From assembly GCA_964580575.1 (NCBI GenBank), contig CAZOLJ010000014.1:1-64000 (forward strand): 64,000 bases of DNA, written 5' to 3'. A model generated the notes under the pieces. It did not search any database. It was not told the DNA's origin and saw only the letters and a list, made by a program, of their open reading frames with translations. Position numbers and translations under genes: made by a program. Origin of the DNA: CAVPDE01 sp964580575. GTDB taxonomy: Bacteria; Desulfobacterota; DSM-4660; Desulfatiglandales; HGW-15. Positions within the stretch are counted from its first letter, which is position 1; every line of letters starts with the position of its first letter. Positions 7,209 through 15,209 of the stretch are shown here, piece after piece.

Positions 7209-8576
7209 TCAAACTTTTTCCCGGCACGTAATGGTGACCTGGAGGGGTGCTTCACCGGGCTTCACAAGGACCTCCTGCCGGACGTCCTTGTAACCCTCCC
7301 TGGTCCCGACCACCGTGTACCTGCCCGGCCGAAGCAGCAATTCCTGGGCCGTGAAACGGCCAAGCCTTCCTACCCTGTAAACAGAAACTTCCGTAAGATT
7401 GTCGGACACGAGGGTCACCCTGATTTGGATCTGCGCTTCCTTCACCAGTCGTCTGAAAGCCTCCAGCTGGTGATTCAAGCGCGGGCCCTTTGGCTCGATT
7501 CCTTCGGCCCGGTTCAGCACCTCAGCCGCCCTTGCCAAAGACTCGTCAGACCACAGAGCCTCGGGCTTTTGCAGGTAGAACTGCAGACGTTTGTCCATTT
7601 CCATTCTCTGCAGGCTGCGCTCCCTGCCTTGAACGGCGAATTGAAGGGTCCCGTCGAGCGCCAGGGCGGCAGCGTAGAGGTCCGAAGCTTTTGCCCAATC
7701 CTCCAGCGCCTCAGCCTCCGCGGCTCTCGCTTGGAAATCCCCCATGCTCTGAAGCCGGACAGCCGCTTCGACCTGGGCCAGGGCCTCAAGGACCTCCGGG
7801 GCGTTCGGCTTTAATTCCCGGGCCTTTGTCAGCTCTGAGCGTGCAAGGGCGTAGTTCTTTTCGTGATAGGCTGTCAACCCGCCGGACAGGTGACGATGAA
7901 ACCGTTCTTCCACCGATTTTCTGCTGCCCTGATCCTTTTCCCTGCGAGCCGGCAACGAACCCTCTGCCTTGGTTTCCGCTGCCCCCTGGTTTTGGCCGGC
8001 AACAGCCGGCTGTCGCTCTTCCTTTGCGTGTTTTTCCGGGAGGGGAGGGGTCTTGTCTTCCGGCGCTTGCACCGGTTGCGGCGTTCCCGGTTGCCCGGGA
8101 ACCTGGGCGAGTGTTTCGACGGGCTCCGGACGGGATCGTTTGGAGAGGTGGTTCAACAGGAAACCGCTCCCGCAGACCACGGAAGCCAGAATGCCCAGCG
8201 TGAGCGCGGCTTTCCACAGGGTCCTCGGGCTGCGTTTGGCTGCTGCTTTGCGGTTCAAAGGGAGAGGTTCGATAATGGTCGGTTCCGGAACTCCAGCCGG
8301 ACCTCTTCCTGAACGCACGGTCGCGGGACTCTCCGTGTTCTTCGGCTTCACGGTGTTAAACCAGGGTTCACCCGCCTTCGCAGAAAGCCCCATCCGCAAG
8401 AGCGGGGATGAATGCGAAAAGGGTGTCCGCCGCGTTGGCGGAGGTGGATCTGCTTCGGCGGGTTCCGCCGAAGGTGTGAAGAGGCCAGGTGCGGTGGCAA
8501 AGGCAGCTTCACTGCTTTTCCTGTGCTCCTTTTCCCTCTCGGGATGCCCGGTCGTCAAGGCCGGTTTCCGCGTCAT
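7209..8576 (-). CDS. Membrane protein with TPR-like helical repeats and C-terminal PEGA-like domain
   Basis: 455 aa if the ATG at 8576 is used, but that start overlaps the upstream lipoprotein gene by 68 bases; an in-frame ATG at 8393 gives ~394 aa. Neither has a strong ribosome site. The N-terminal half is low-complexity and Pro/Ser/Glu-rich around one membrane helix (LWKAALTLGILASVVCGSGFLL, shown in parts: ALTLGILASV, CGSGFLL). A Lys/Glu-rich linker follows, then an alpha-helical, Ala-rich region resembling TPR repeats (SELTKARELKPNAPEVLEAL). A PEGA-like beta domain ends the protein (LRPGRYTVVGTREGYKDVRQ). It lies 9 bases upstream of the PEGA-FGE gene. Both probably project into the periplasm and may bind one another or the cell wall; that is inferred. 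Confidence 0.7.
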   Translation of the reverse strand: MTRKPALTTGHPEREKEHRKSSEAAFATAPGLFTPSAEPAEADPPPPTRRTPFSHSSPLLRMGLSAKAGEPWFNTVKPKNTESPATVRSGRGPAGVPEPTIIEPLPLNRKAAAKRSPRTLWKAALTLGILASVVCGSGFLLNHLSKRSRPEPVETLAQVPGQPGTPQPVQAPEDKTPPLPEKHAKEERQPAVAGQNQGAAETKAEGSLPARREKDQGSRKSVEERFHRHLSGGLTAYHEKNYALARSELTKARELKPNAPEVLEALAQVEAAVRLQSMGDFQARAAEAEALEDWAKASDLYAAALALDGTLQFAVQGRERSLQRMEMDKRLQFYLQKPEALWSDESLARAAEVLNRAEGIEPKGPRLNHQLEAFRRLVKEAQIQIRVTLVSDNLTEVSVYRVGRLGRFTAQELLLRPGRYTVVGTREGYKDVRQEVLVKPGEAPLQVTITCREKV

Positions 8577-9720
8577 AGATCTGGCGGAGCAGCTCTCGCC
8601 ATCGACGGTACTGCTCCTCGGCTGATCCGGTCAGCTCATAGGTCTTGCCCTGGAATTCCATGACAAGCGGTTTCATTTCATTGTCAAATGATTCGCTCAG
8701 TTCCTGAATGGCTGTCCTGTGCATCTCCGCCTGGCTGGAGATGTTGATGCCGCTGACGAAGACTTGACCCCCGATGAGGACGATGGTCCCTCCCAAGACG
8801 GGCCAGTTGAAGTCACCGCTGCTGCCGACCAGAACGCCCAGGGCTATAAGCGCCACACCGGCTGCTATGCGCGTGTAGGCGTCGCGCTTCACCTTGGCCA
8901 TGGCCACTCGCTCTGTTAGGTTCATTTTGCGCCAATTCTCATAGGAAGGCCACATCCCGTTGTAGAAGTTCTCGGAGTACCCGTTCAGTGCGTCTACGAA
9001 CATGCCCTCCCGTTCCCTGATGCTCATGAGCCGTTTCAGCATGGGATCATCGTCGGCGGGCAGCCGGTTCACTTTGGTGATCTCCTTCCGATCCGTCGTG
9101 AGGTAACGACCGAACGCATCAGGAGCGAACTCCTCGGCGAACTTGAGTTTGGACACGGCGCGGATATTCCTGACCTGGTCAGGGGTGAGCTTTTCCCTCT
9201 GCTCTGCCATGGCATTGGCAACAGCATGGTAGAGAGCCTGGAAGGGGTCCTTCTGTCCCGGTTGAAGCTGGGCGTAGCTCGTTTCAGTGGCATCGGCTCC
9301 TAATTTCTTGTCGAACCAGAGCCGGCCCGTGGCATCCCGGGCCTCCACCTGGAGAACGAGGCGCTCCCCGTTGCTTTCGATGATTTTTCCCTTGATCACC
9401 ACATCCGCGTTCACCGATTCCTTCGGCATGACCCGCACCATTCCCCAGTGGCTGCTTCGCTGGAGCGTGCTCTTGAGATGGTAAGGGATGAAGTGCTCTT
9501 CGGCCTTGCGGACCTGAGCGTTGGTCCCCTGCTCCTTTGCCTCTTCCTCGGTCATCTCCACGCTGTCAAAGGTGACGACTCCCACGTCCAGCAACTCCTG
9601 TTCTGGAATCTCGCTCTTGGCGGAGTACAGGGGGGTGGGAGGAACGTTTTGCACTCCGAGGCTCGCACATCCGGAGATCACGGCCAGGCACAGGAACAGA
9701 GCGCAGAAAATCATCTTCAT
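8509..9720 (-). CDS. Putative lipoprotein of unknown function
   Basis: 403 aa. The N-terminus MKMIFCALFLCLAVISGCAS is a type II signal peptide with lipobox ISGC, so the mature protein is lipid-anchored at the envelope. The N-terminal domain has a mixed alpha/beta look (VGVVTFDSVEM, VVIKGKIIESNGERLVLQVEARDATGRLW), reminiscent of proteins that assemble at the outer membrane. Near the C-terminus is a Gly/Val-rich hydrophobic segment (ALIALGVLVGSS, GGTIVLIGGQVF) that could insert in a membrane. Its gene lies 25 bases from the coiled-coil gene upstream and overlaps the called start of the next gene. I do not recognise the family. Confidence 0.8.
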   Translation of the reverse strand: MKMIFCALFLCLAVISGCASLGVQNVPPTPLYSAKSEIPEQELLDVGVVTFDSVEMTEEEAKEQGTNAQVRKAEEHFIPYHLKSTLQRSSHWGMVRVMPKESVNADVVIKGKIIESNGERLVLQVEARDATGRLWFDKKLGADATETSYAQLQPGQKDPFQALYHAVANAMAEQREKLTPDQVRNIRAVSKLKFAEEFAPDAFGRYLTTDRKEITKVNRLPADDDPMLKRLMSIREREGMFVDALNGYSENFYNGMWPSYENWRKMNLTERVAMAKVKRDAYTRIAAGVALIALGVLVGSSGDFNWPVLGGTIVLIGGQVFVSGINISSQAEMHRTAIQELSESFDNEMKPLVMEFQGKTYELTGSAEEQYRRWRELLRQIYDAETGLDDRASREGKGAQEKQ

Positions 9721-9745
9721 GGGAGAACCTCGTCAGCCGGCACGG

Positions 9746-10639
9746 TCACTGCCTCCTGCTCTTTTTGTACTCCTCGTATTCTTTCCAGAGTTTTTCTTTC
9801 AGCACAGGGTCGGTTTCCTTTTCCGCCGCTTCCCGGAGCTGGCGCGCAACGATGTCGTCATCCTGAGAGCTGGAATCAGGGCCCCGGCCCGTGAGACGGG
9901 TGGGGTCGTCTTTGCCCGACGCACTGCCGGAGGGGCGAGCCTGTGTGCCTGTCTTGGCGTCTTGAACCCCGGAATCCTTATCCTTGGATGCCCCGGGGGC
10001 TTGCGCTGCGTCTTTGCCCTGCGATTCCCCTTCAGGCTGTTGCTTCTCATCGCCGGAGCCGGACTTCTCAGGGGAGGATCCTTCCGCCTCCCTGATTCCT
10101 CTGGCTGCCGCAGCAGCTTCCCGGGCAAGGCCTCTCATCTTGTCTCCTGAGGCTGTCCTGATTTTGTCCATCTCCTTGAGAAGCATTTCATCGAAGGAAG
10201 CGAGCGATTCTTTTAGCTGACGGTCCAGGGAAGCGATCCGGTCTGTCTCTGCCTCCTCGGGGATCTTGACATCGCGCTTGGGTTCCGACGGGTCGGGTTC
10301 GGATGCAGGTGCGGTTTTCTGAGAAGATGCGCTCGCGGCAAAAGCCTTTTCCATGCTTTCCAGAATTCGGCGATTCTCCTCTCGCATCTCTCCCACGCGT
10401 TGGAGGTAAATCTCATAGTTCCTGATCAGTTCGGGCGATGCGTTACCTGATGCTTTCAGCTGTTCCAGATCAGCAGCGATTCGGTCGTGGGTCACGTGAC
10501 TGAGGCGCAGAGTCTCCCGGGCGGTTTCCAGTTTGGACTGGGCTGATTCCTGGTTAGCTCCGGCCATCCCTGTGAGGGTGAAGAAAAGAATCAAAGCCGG
10601 CGCAATATACCGCAATTTGCCTTTTCCTTGTCTCGACAA
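9746..10639 (-). CDS. Exported coiled-coil protein of unknown function
   Basis: 297 aa. A signal peptide (LRYIAPALILFFTLTGMAGA) is followed by a long Glu/Lys/Arg-rich, strongly helical region with heptad character (about 27-95 and 120-170). A disordered Lys/Ser/Gly/Asp-rich tail follows, then a basic helical end (EKLWKEYEEYKKSRRQ). It is the first gene after a near-consensus promoter at 10709-10737 and so probably heads the transcript that runs through the lipoprotein, PEGA, TolQ-like and vWA genes. No family recognised. A periplasmic scaffold or spacer would fit the composition, but this is a guess. Confidence 0.75.
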   Translation of the reverse strand: MSRQGKGKLRYIAPALILFFTLTGMAGANQESAQSKLETARETLRLSHVTHDRIAADLEQLKASGNASPELIRNYEIYLQRVGEMREENRRILESMEKAFAASASSQKTAPASEPDPSEPKRDVKIPEEAETDRIASLDRQLKESLASFDEMLLKEMDKIRTASGDKMRGLAREAAAAARGIREAEGSSPEKSGSGDEKQQPEGESQGKDAAQAPGASKDKDSGVQDAKTGTQARPSGSASGKDDPTRLTGRGPDSSSQDDDIVARQLREAAEKETDPVLKEKLWKEYEEYKKSRRQ

Positions 10640-10708
10640 AGTCTGGATCTCCTCACCCGCCGTCTTTGAGGCTCGGTGCGGCAGCCACTCGAAGGCAAAC
10701 CCTAAATA

Positions 10709-10737
10709 ATATTAGGAGCTTAAGGACCTGATGTCAA
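10709..10737 (-). promoter_or_regulatory. Near-consensus sigma-70-type promoter
   Basis: On the minus strand TTGACA (10732-10737) and TAATAT (10709-10714) are separated by exactly 17 bases. Transcription would start near 10702, about 60 bases before the coiled-coil gene. This splits the envelope cluster into a MoxR-DUF58-BatA unit and a downstream unit. Confidence 0.7.
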
Positions 10738-10793
10738 GACCGGCTTTGAGGCGAGGAATCTACGGCTTCCAATTACCGGACCACGGACTTCTC

Positions 10794-11837
10794 CTAAAGG
10801 ATACGGTTGAACCACCACACCGATAACAAGCCGGCGATCAGCGCCAACAAGGCGGCTGCGGCTGAGAATAGGGCGGTGATTTCCGTCTCCCGTGTCACAA
10901 ACACCAGCCGGCTGCTCAGGGTCTCGTAGACCTTTTTCAGGTCCGCTGCACTGCCCGCATAGTAGTACTCACCCTGCGTCAGCTCCGCTATCGTTTTGAG
11001 GGCCTGTTCATCGAGCCGCACCCGCATGGACCAGCCCTCAAACCGGATGACTTCGCCTTCCGTCGTGCCGAAGCCCACGGTGTAGACGCGCACCCCGCGC
11101 TCCGCTGCCATGCGAGACGCCTCGATGGGGTCAGGTCCGACGTTCGACTGTCCGTCGCTCAGCAGGATAATCACGGCCGATGTGTAGGAGCCGGCTGGAA
11201 CCGGCTTGAACGCAGGCTTTTCGGATTTGGCCGCCTGGTCGAGCGGAGCGCCCAGCTGGGAATCACGCCGCGGGTTCCACGATCGTAGGTCGAACTCGGC
11301 CTCGGGGAAGATCGCCTTGAGGGATATGAGGATCCCGCTGCCTATGGCCGTGGCCCGTTGCAGCTGAAACCGGTCAATGGCCGAAACAATCTCCTCGCGA
11401 TTGTCCGTGGGCGCCTGGGCGACCGCCGCTGTGCCGGCAAAGGTGACCACCCCGATGCGCGTGCCTCGCGGCTGGTCGGACACGAAGGATTTGGCGGCGA
11501 CCTGCGCAGCCGCCATCCGGCTCGGTTCGATGTCGGTGGCGCGCATGCTGCCGGAGGTGTCCATGGCAAGAATAACGGTGCGCTGATGGGTCGGCAGGGT
11601 GACGACCGCAGACGGCCGAGCAACGGCGAGGACCAGCAAGGTCAGAGCCAACAGCAAAAGGAGCGGGGGGATGTGGCGCCGGAATCTCACGCCGGCGGCC
11701 ATGGCCTCTTTCACCAGGTTCAGGTTCGCATACCGGAGGGCCGTCTTTTTCTTGCGGCCCAGCAGGAACAGATACGCGGCGACGAATGCCGGCACGGCCG
11801 TCAACAGCCAGAGCATGTCAGGCCACAGGAAGGACAT
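10794..11837 (-). CDS. BatA-like vWA membrane protein
   Basis: 347 aa with the BatA layout. Two N-terminal helices (about 8-26 and 57-77, LLLLLALTLLVLAVARPSA) flank a short basic loop. A vWA domain starts near 88 with MIDAS DTSGS, a Thr motif in VVTFAGTA and LLSDGQSN as third motif. A C-terminal helix (LLALIAGLLSVWWF) closes the protein. It overlaps the DUF58 gene by 20 bases, in the order MoxR-DUF58-vWA that is standard for MoxR chaperone modules in many bacteria. In those systems the AAA+ ATPase is thought to mature or remodel a partner together with vWA proteins. The neighbouring envelope genes are the likely clients here; that is inference. Confidence 0.9.
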   Translation of the reverse strand: MSFLWPDMLWLLTAVPAFVAAYLFLLGRKKKTALRYANLNLVKEAMAAGVRFRRHIPPLLLLLALTLLVLAVARPSAVVTLPTHQRTVILAMDTSGSMRATDIEPSRMAAAQVAAKSFVSDQPRGTRIGVVTFAGTAAVAQAPTDNREEIVSAIDRFQLQRATAIGSGILISLKAIFPEAEFDLRSWNPRRDSQLGAPLDQAAKSEKPAFKPVPAGSYTSAVIILLSDGQSNVGPDPIEASRMAAERGVRVYTVGFGTTEGEVIRFEGWSMRVRLDEQALKTIAELTQGEYYYAGSAADLKKVYETLSSRLVFVTRETEITALFSAAAALLALIAGLLSVWWFNRIL

Positions 11838-12771
11838 GGGTCCCTCCCAGATGCTGCGGCAGGCTGCCGCCAGCTGAGAACTGCCGCCTTCGCTTGCGCA
11901 GGTCCGCGAACCTCAAGATCGCATCGACCAGGTCGTCGGTCGTGGAGAGTTCCAAGGCGTCCACGGCGGCGTCGCTCAACGCCGATCGCAGGGCCGCCTC
12001 ACGCCGTTCGGCCGCAACCGCAAAGCGCTTGCGGAAGCCTCGGTCGCCGGTGTCCACCCATGCCAGGTCACCGGTCTCAGCGTCCTGAAAGACCAGGTGC
12101 CCCAGGTCCGGCAGCTCCATTTCCAGGGGATCGTAGAGACGCACTGCGACGATCTCGTGGCGCCGGGCCAGGAGAGCCAGCGCTCCCTCCCAGCCGGGTG
12201 TACTGATGAAATCGGAAACAACGAACACGAGCGAACGTCTGGGGATGACCTGGCGGCCGGTCTGAAGCAGATCCTTCAGGTTCGTCTCCGCAGAGCGGAG
12301 GCACTCGGGCCGGGACAGCATGCGGCTGAGGATGTGCAGGACGTGGCGCCGGCCGCCCCGGGCCGGGATCACCGTGTCCACCCGGTCGCCGTAAAAAAGC
12401 GCGCCCACAGGGTTGCCATGGCGCGAGAGAAGCCGCGCCAAAACGGTTACGAACTCGATGGCCACGGAGCGCTTTTCTAGCCGCTCGGAGCCGAAACTCA
12501 CCGAGGGGCTGAGGTCCAGCAGGAACCAGGCCGTCACATCCCGGTCTTCGTTGTATACGCGCACGTATGGGGTCTGCAGCCGCGCGGTGACATTCCAGTC
12601 GATGTGGCGAACATCGTCGTGGAACTGGTACTCGCGCAGGTCGGCCAGGTCGACCCCGAACCCGCGGAACAGGCTGCGGTAGTCGCCGTGGAGCAGACCG
12701 TCCAGGCGGCGAATGACGGTCCACTCGAGCCGCAACAGGGTTTTTTCAGGATCTCGCGCCTGCTCGGACAT
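11818..12771 (-). CDS. DUF58-family protein (MoxR-associated)
   Basis: 317 aa, no signal peptide. The DUF58 core is evident in GFGVDLADLREYQFHDDVR and HIDWNVTARLQTPYVRVY, followed by a vWA-like fold with DLSPSVSFG as a MIDAS-type DxSxS motif. DUF58 proteins are almost always encoded between a MoxR ATPase and a BatA-like vWA protein, as here, with overlaps of 26 and 20 bases on either side. Many DUF58 proteins carry two N-terminal helices; this one lacks them and is probably cytoplasmic. The biochemical role of the family is not firmly known. An adaptor between the ATPase and its substrate is the usual proposal. Confidence 0.9.
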   Translation of the reverse strand: MSEQARDPEKTLLRLEWTVIRRLDGLLHGDYRSLFRGFGVDLADLREYQFHDDVRHIDWNVTARLQTPYVRVYNEDRDVTAWFLLDLSPSVSFGSERLEKRSVAIEFVTVLARLLSRHGNPVGALFYGDRVDTVIPARGGRRHVLHILSRMLSRPECLRSAETNLKDLLQTGRQVIPRRSLVFVVSDFISTPGWEGALALLARRHEIVAVRLYDPLEMELPDLGHLVFQDAETGDLAWVDTGDRGFRKRFAVAAERREAALRSALSDAAVDALELSTTDDLVDAILRFADLRKRRRQFSAGGSLPQHLGGTHVLPVA

Positions 12772-13762
12772 GGGTCTCCAAGGGCTTTTCAGGAGCCGGT
12801 AGGTGCTGCATGACTTTTTGAATGATCTGGTCGGCCGTCATGGCATCGGCCAGGGCCTGGTACGAGAGCACCAGCCGGTGCCGGAACACGTCTGCCACCA
12901 GGTCGGTCAAGTCCTCCGGAAGGACATAGCCTCTGCCGCGAAGGAAAGCCAGGGCCCGTGCCCCCTCGATCAGGTGGATGGGGGCGCGGGGGCTGGCGCC
13001 GTACGAAAGGTAAGGGGCCAGGTTGGGGATGCCGTAACGGGCCGGGTCCCGCGTGGCGGCGGCCAGACGCACCGCGTACTGGATCAGCGATGGGTCGACG
13101 AACCCGGAGCGGCACGCGCGCTGCAGCTCCCTCAGCTGGTCGGTCGTGGCCACGGCCGTCACTTCGGTCTCTGCACCCGTGACGCGGTTGACGATGACAA
13201 ACTCCTCTTCCTCGCTCGGGTAGCCGACAAGCACTTTCATCATGAAGCGGTCCACCTGGGCCTCGGGCAGAGGGTAAGTGCCCTCGGTCTCGATGGGGTT
13301 CTGCGTCGCCATGACGAGGAACGGCTGCGGCACCCGGTGGGTCTCGCCGGCGATGGTGACCTGGTATTCCTGCATCACTTCGAGCAAGGCGCTTTGCACC
13401 TTGGCCGGGGCCCGGTTGATCTCATCGGCCAGGAGCAGGTGGGTGAACACGGGGCCGAGCGCAGTGGTGAATTCACTGGTTTTCTGGTTGTAGATGCGCG
13501 TGCCCACCAAGTCCGCCGGCACCAGGTCCGGTGTGAACTGAATCCTCCGAAAAGTTCCGCGAAGGGTCCGGGCGAGGGTCTTGACCGTCAAGGTCTTGGC
13601 GAGGCCCGGCACGCCCTCGACCAGCAGGTGCCCCTGGGCGAGGGTTGCCACCAGCACGCGCTCGAGGAAACGGTCCTGGCCTACGACGATCTTCTTCACC
13701 TCGTAGAGGATGCGCTCCATCAGGGTGAAGACTTCGGAACGACCGGTTTCATTTACGTTCAT
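12746..13762 (-). CDS. MoxR-family AAA+ ATPase
   Basis: 338 aa from the ATG at 13762 (MNVNETGRSEV). A longer frame from 13861 is open but its codons lie in a dispersed GGGGAGGGG repeat (13804-13843), so I reject that extension. Walker A is EGVPGLAKTLTVKTLA, Walker B is LLLADEINRAPAKVQ, the sensor 1 Asn is in VMATQNPIETEGTYPLPEAQ and the arginine region is QVDRFMMKV. MoxR proteins are cytoplasmic chaperone-like ATPases. With the DUF58 and BatA-like genes directly downstream this is a classic MoxR-DUF58-vWA module, placed at the head of the envelope cluster. Confidence 0.93.
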   Translation of the reverse strand: MNVNETGRSEVFTLMERILYEVKKIVVGQDRFLERVLVATLAQGHLLVEGVPGLAKTLTVKTLARTLRGTFRRIQFTPDLVPADLVGTRIYNQKTSEFTTALGPVFTHLLLADEINRAPAKVQSALLEVMQEYQVTIAGETHRVPQPFLVMATQNPIETEGTYPLPEAQVDRFMMKVLVGYPSEEEEFVIVNRVTGAETEVTAVATTDQLRELQRACRSGFVDPSLIQYAVRLAAATRDPARYGIPNLAPYLSYGASPRAPIHLIEGARALAFLRGRGYVLPEDLTDLVADVFRHRLVLSYQALADAMTADQIIQKVMQHLPAPEKPLETHVRAGARS

Positions 13763-13803
13763 GGGTGTCCTCGCTTCATCCCCTCCTCGCCTTCTCCGTA
13801 CTT

Positions 13804-13843
13804 CTTCCCCTCCCCACGTGGGAGGGGTTAGGGGAGGGGGGAA
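13804..13843. repeat. Dispersed GC-rich intergenic inverted repeat
   Basis: CTTCCCCTCCCCACGTGGGA followed by GGGGTTAGGGGAGGGGG forms an inverted repeat. A closely related copy lies at 31411-31450. Such short dispersed repeats are common between genes in this type of genome. Confidence 0.7.
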
Positions 13844-13881
13844 GGAAATGGGCATTGACAAGCAAACGCGGAGACACAGCG

Positions 13882-14829
13882 CTAGAACGGCGGCAGGCCG
13901 ATAGCCATGGCCGCGCTTTCCATGGTTACGGCAAACCCGATGCCGATGAACACGCGTTGTTCGGTCGGGTTCAGAATGGCTGTGACAATCCCCACCACTT
14001 CGCCCTTCGCGTTCACCAGCGGTCCGCCGGAGTTGCCGAGGTTGGCGGCTGCGTCGAACTGGATGAGGTTGGTGAGCAGACGCTGGCCTTCGGGCGAGCG
14101 GAACTCGCGGTTCAAACCGGAAACCACTCCGGCCGACACCGAGGGTCCGATGCCGAAGGGAAAGCCCACGGCAACCACGTGGTCGCCGACTGCGAGGTCG
14201 CGTGTGGAACCCAGATTGGCGGGGGAGAGATCTTCCGGGATCGTTTTCGCTTGCAGCACCGCCAGGTCGTTTTCCGGCTGCAGGCCCACCACCGAGGCTT
14301 CAGATTCGAGCCCGTCAGCAAAGACCACTTTCACCACCTTGGCGCCGGTGACCACATGGAGATTGGTGAGAATGAGTCCCTTGTCGACAACCACGACTCC
14401 AGAGCCGACCTTTTTTTCGATTTCGTCGTCGCCGTCCGGATCAGTGTCCAGGCCCCGCACGCGCACCACCGACGGCATGATGATGTGGTAAGCTTTTGCC
14501 GCAGGCGATGGCAAGGTTTGTGTCTCGATCGTGTGCATCACCGCCCGTTCGATATCCTTCTGGGTGATCCGGCGCGGCGCAGGCGCCATGGACACATAGA
14601 CCCACACAAGGAGCAGGGCCAGAAGTCCCCCGACAAGGAGCCAAGAGATGCGGTCGTGGTGCCGGATCAAAAGAGCGAGAAGGGGCGGGCGAGACGGTGC
14701 GGAAGCGGTTTCAGGGGGGAGGTTGTTTCCTTCAGACCGGTCCGGTGGGCTGATCCCGCTCGATCGGTCCGGTCTTTGAGATCTCTTGGAGCTGCTGTAA
14801 AGCGCGACCCGTTTCATGAGCGGCCTCAC
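13882..14829 (-). CDS. HtrA-like trypsin-fold serine protease, membrane-anchored, no PDZ domain
   Basis: 315 aa. A basic Ser/Arg-rich cytoplasmic tail precedes one membrane helix at about 50-67 (ISWLLVGGLLALLLVWVYV). The chymotrypsin-fold domain follows, with catalytic His in LILTNLHVV, Asp in PENDLAVLQ and Ser in LGNSGGPLV, all intact. HtrA/DegP-like proteases usually carry a C-terminal PDZ domain; this one stops right after the protease domain (IGLPPF). The active site should face the periplasm. It lies about 120 bases upstream of the MoxR gene on the same strand and has its own candidate promoter, so it may serve the envelope cluster in quality control or processing, or be independent. Confidence 0.9.
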   Translation of the reverse strand: MRPLMKRVALYSSSKRSQRPDRSSGISPPDRSEGNNLPPETASAPSRPPLLALLIRHHDRISWLLVGGLLALLLVWVYVSMAPAPRRITQKDIERAVMHTIETQTLPSPAAKAYHIIMPSVVRVRGLDTDPDGDDEIEKKVGSGVVVVDKGLILTNLHVVTGAKVVKVVFADGLESEASVVGLQPENDLAVLQAKTIPEDLSPANLGSTRDLAVGDHVVAVGFPFGIGPSVSAGVVSGLNREFRSPEGQRLLTNLIQFDAAANLGNSGGPLVNAKGEVVGIVTAILNPTEQRVFIGIGFAVTMESAAMAIGLPPF

Positions 14830-15209
14830 TCCAGGTTAAGGCGTCGCCAGTTTACACTTTGATGCAAATATTGTAAAATTATATTCACGGCTGCCGCAAA
14901 GACAACCCGGCTTCAACCCTTTTCGTGCTGGCTTCGTTCCCCTTAGGAAGTCAAGCGTGACTCATGGCGCCGAAGCACCTGAGGAAAGCGGCTTTGTTCT
15001 CTTACCACTTTAGACATTTCAGACCTAGTCCCAGAGCGCTTGTACATCGGGAGCCTCGTCTCGCCGGTTGTGGCCTGTTTAGTGAAGTCCAAGGTGGGAT
15101 TGTAGGTCACAGGCCCTTCTGTGGCTGAGGTCAAAACAAAGGGAGTACATTGAGGAGCCCCGGAAAGGGATGAGAACGAAAGCAAACGGATAGGGAGGGA
15201 GGAGAGAAA
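14830..15209. other. Intergenic region without a convincing gene
   Basis: 380 bases between the divergent HtrA-like gene and the 424-residue protein. It holds the candidate HtrA promoter and, at its right end, a strong ribosome site (GGGAGGGAGGAGAG) for the plus-strand gene. A minus-strand frame of 80 codons (14943-15185) shows no recognisable motif or ribosome site and may be a gene remnant. Confidence 0.6.
14878..14905 (-). promoter_or_regulatory. Candidate promoter of the HtrA-like gene
   Basis: On the minus strand TATAAT (14878-14883) is preceded at 16 bases by TTGTCT (14900-14905). It would start transcription about 45 bases upstream of the HtrA-like start codon. Confidence 0.45.

Noticed and set aside
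12803..13831. Plus-strand frame of 342 codons opposite the MoxR gene
   Set aside because: Antisense shadow of a well-conserved AAA+ gene; no motif.
5061..14829. Reading the FGE-like plus MoxR/vWA set as a VMAP-type defence system
   Set aside because: No protease-trigger or effector gene of those systems is visible, and most products are envelope proteins.
14863..14885. AAATATTGTAAAATTATATTC near the HtrA promoter (given in part: AATATTGTAA), resembling operators A-C
   Set aside because: Only ten bases agree and the TTGACW-16 layout is absent, so it is probably just an AT-rich promoter.
14943..15185. 80-codon minus-strand frame
   Set aside because: No ribosome site, no motif, and no neighbour that supports it; may be a relic but cannot be called.
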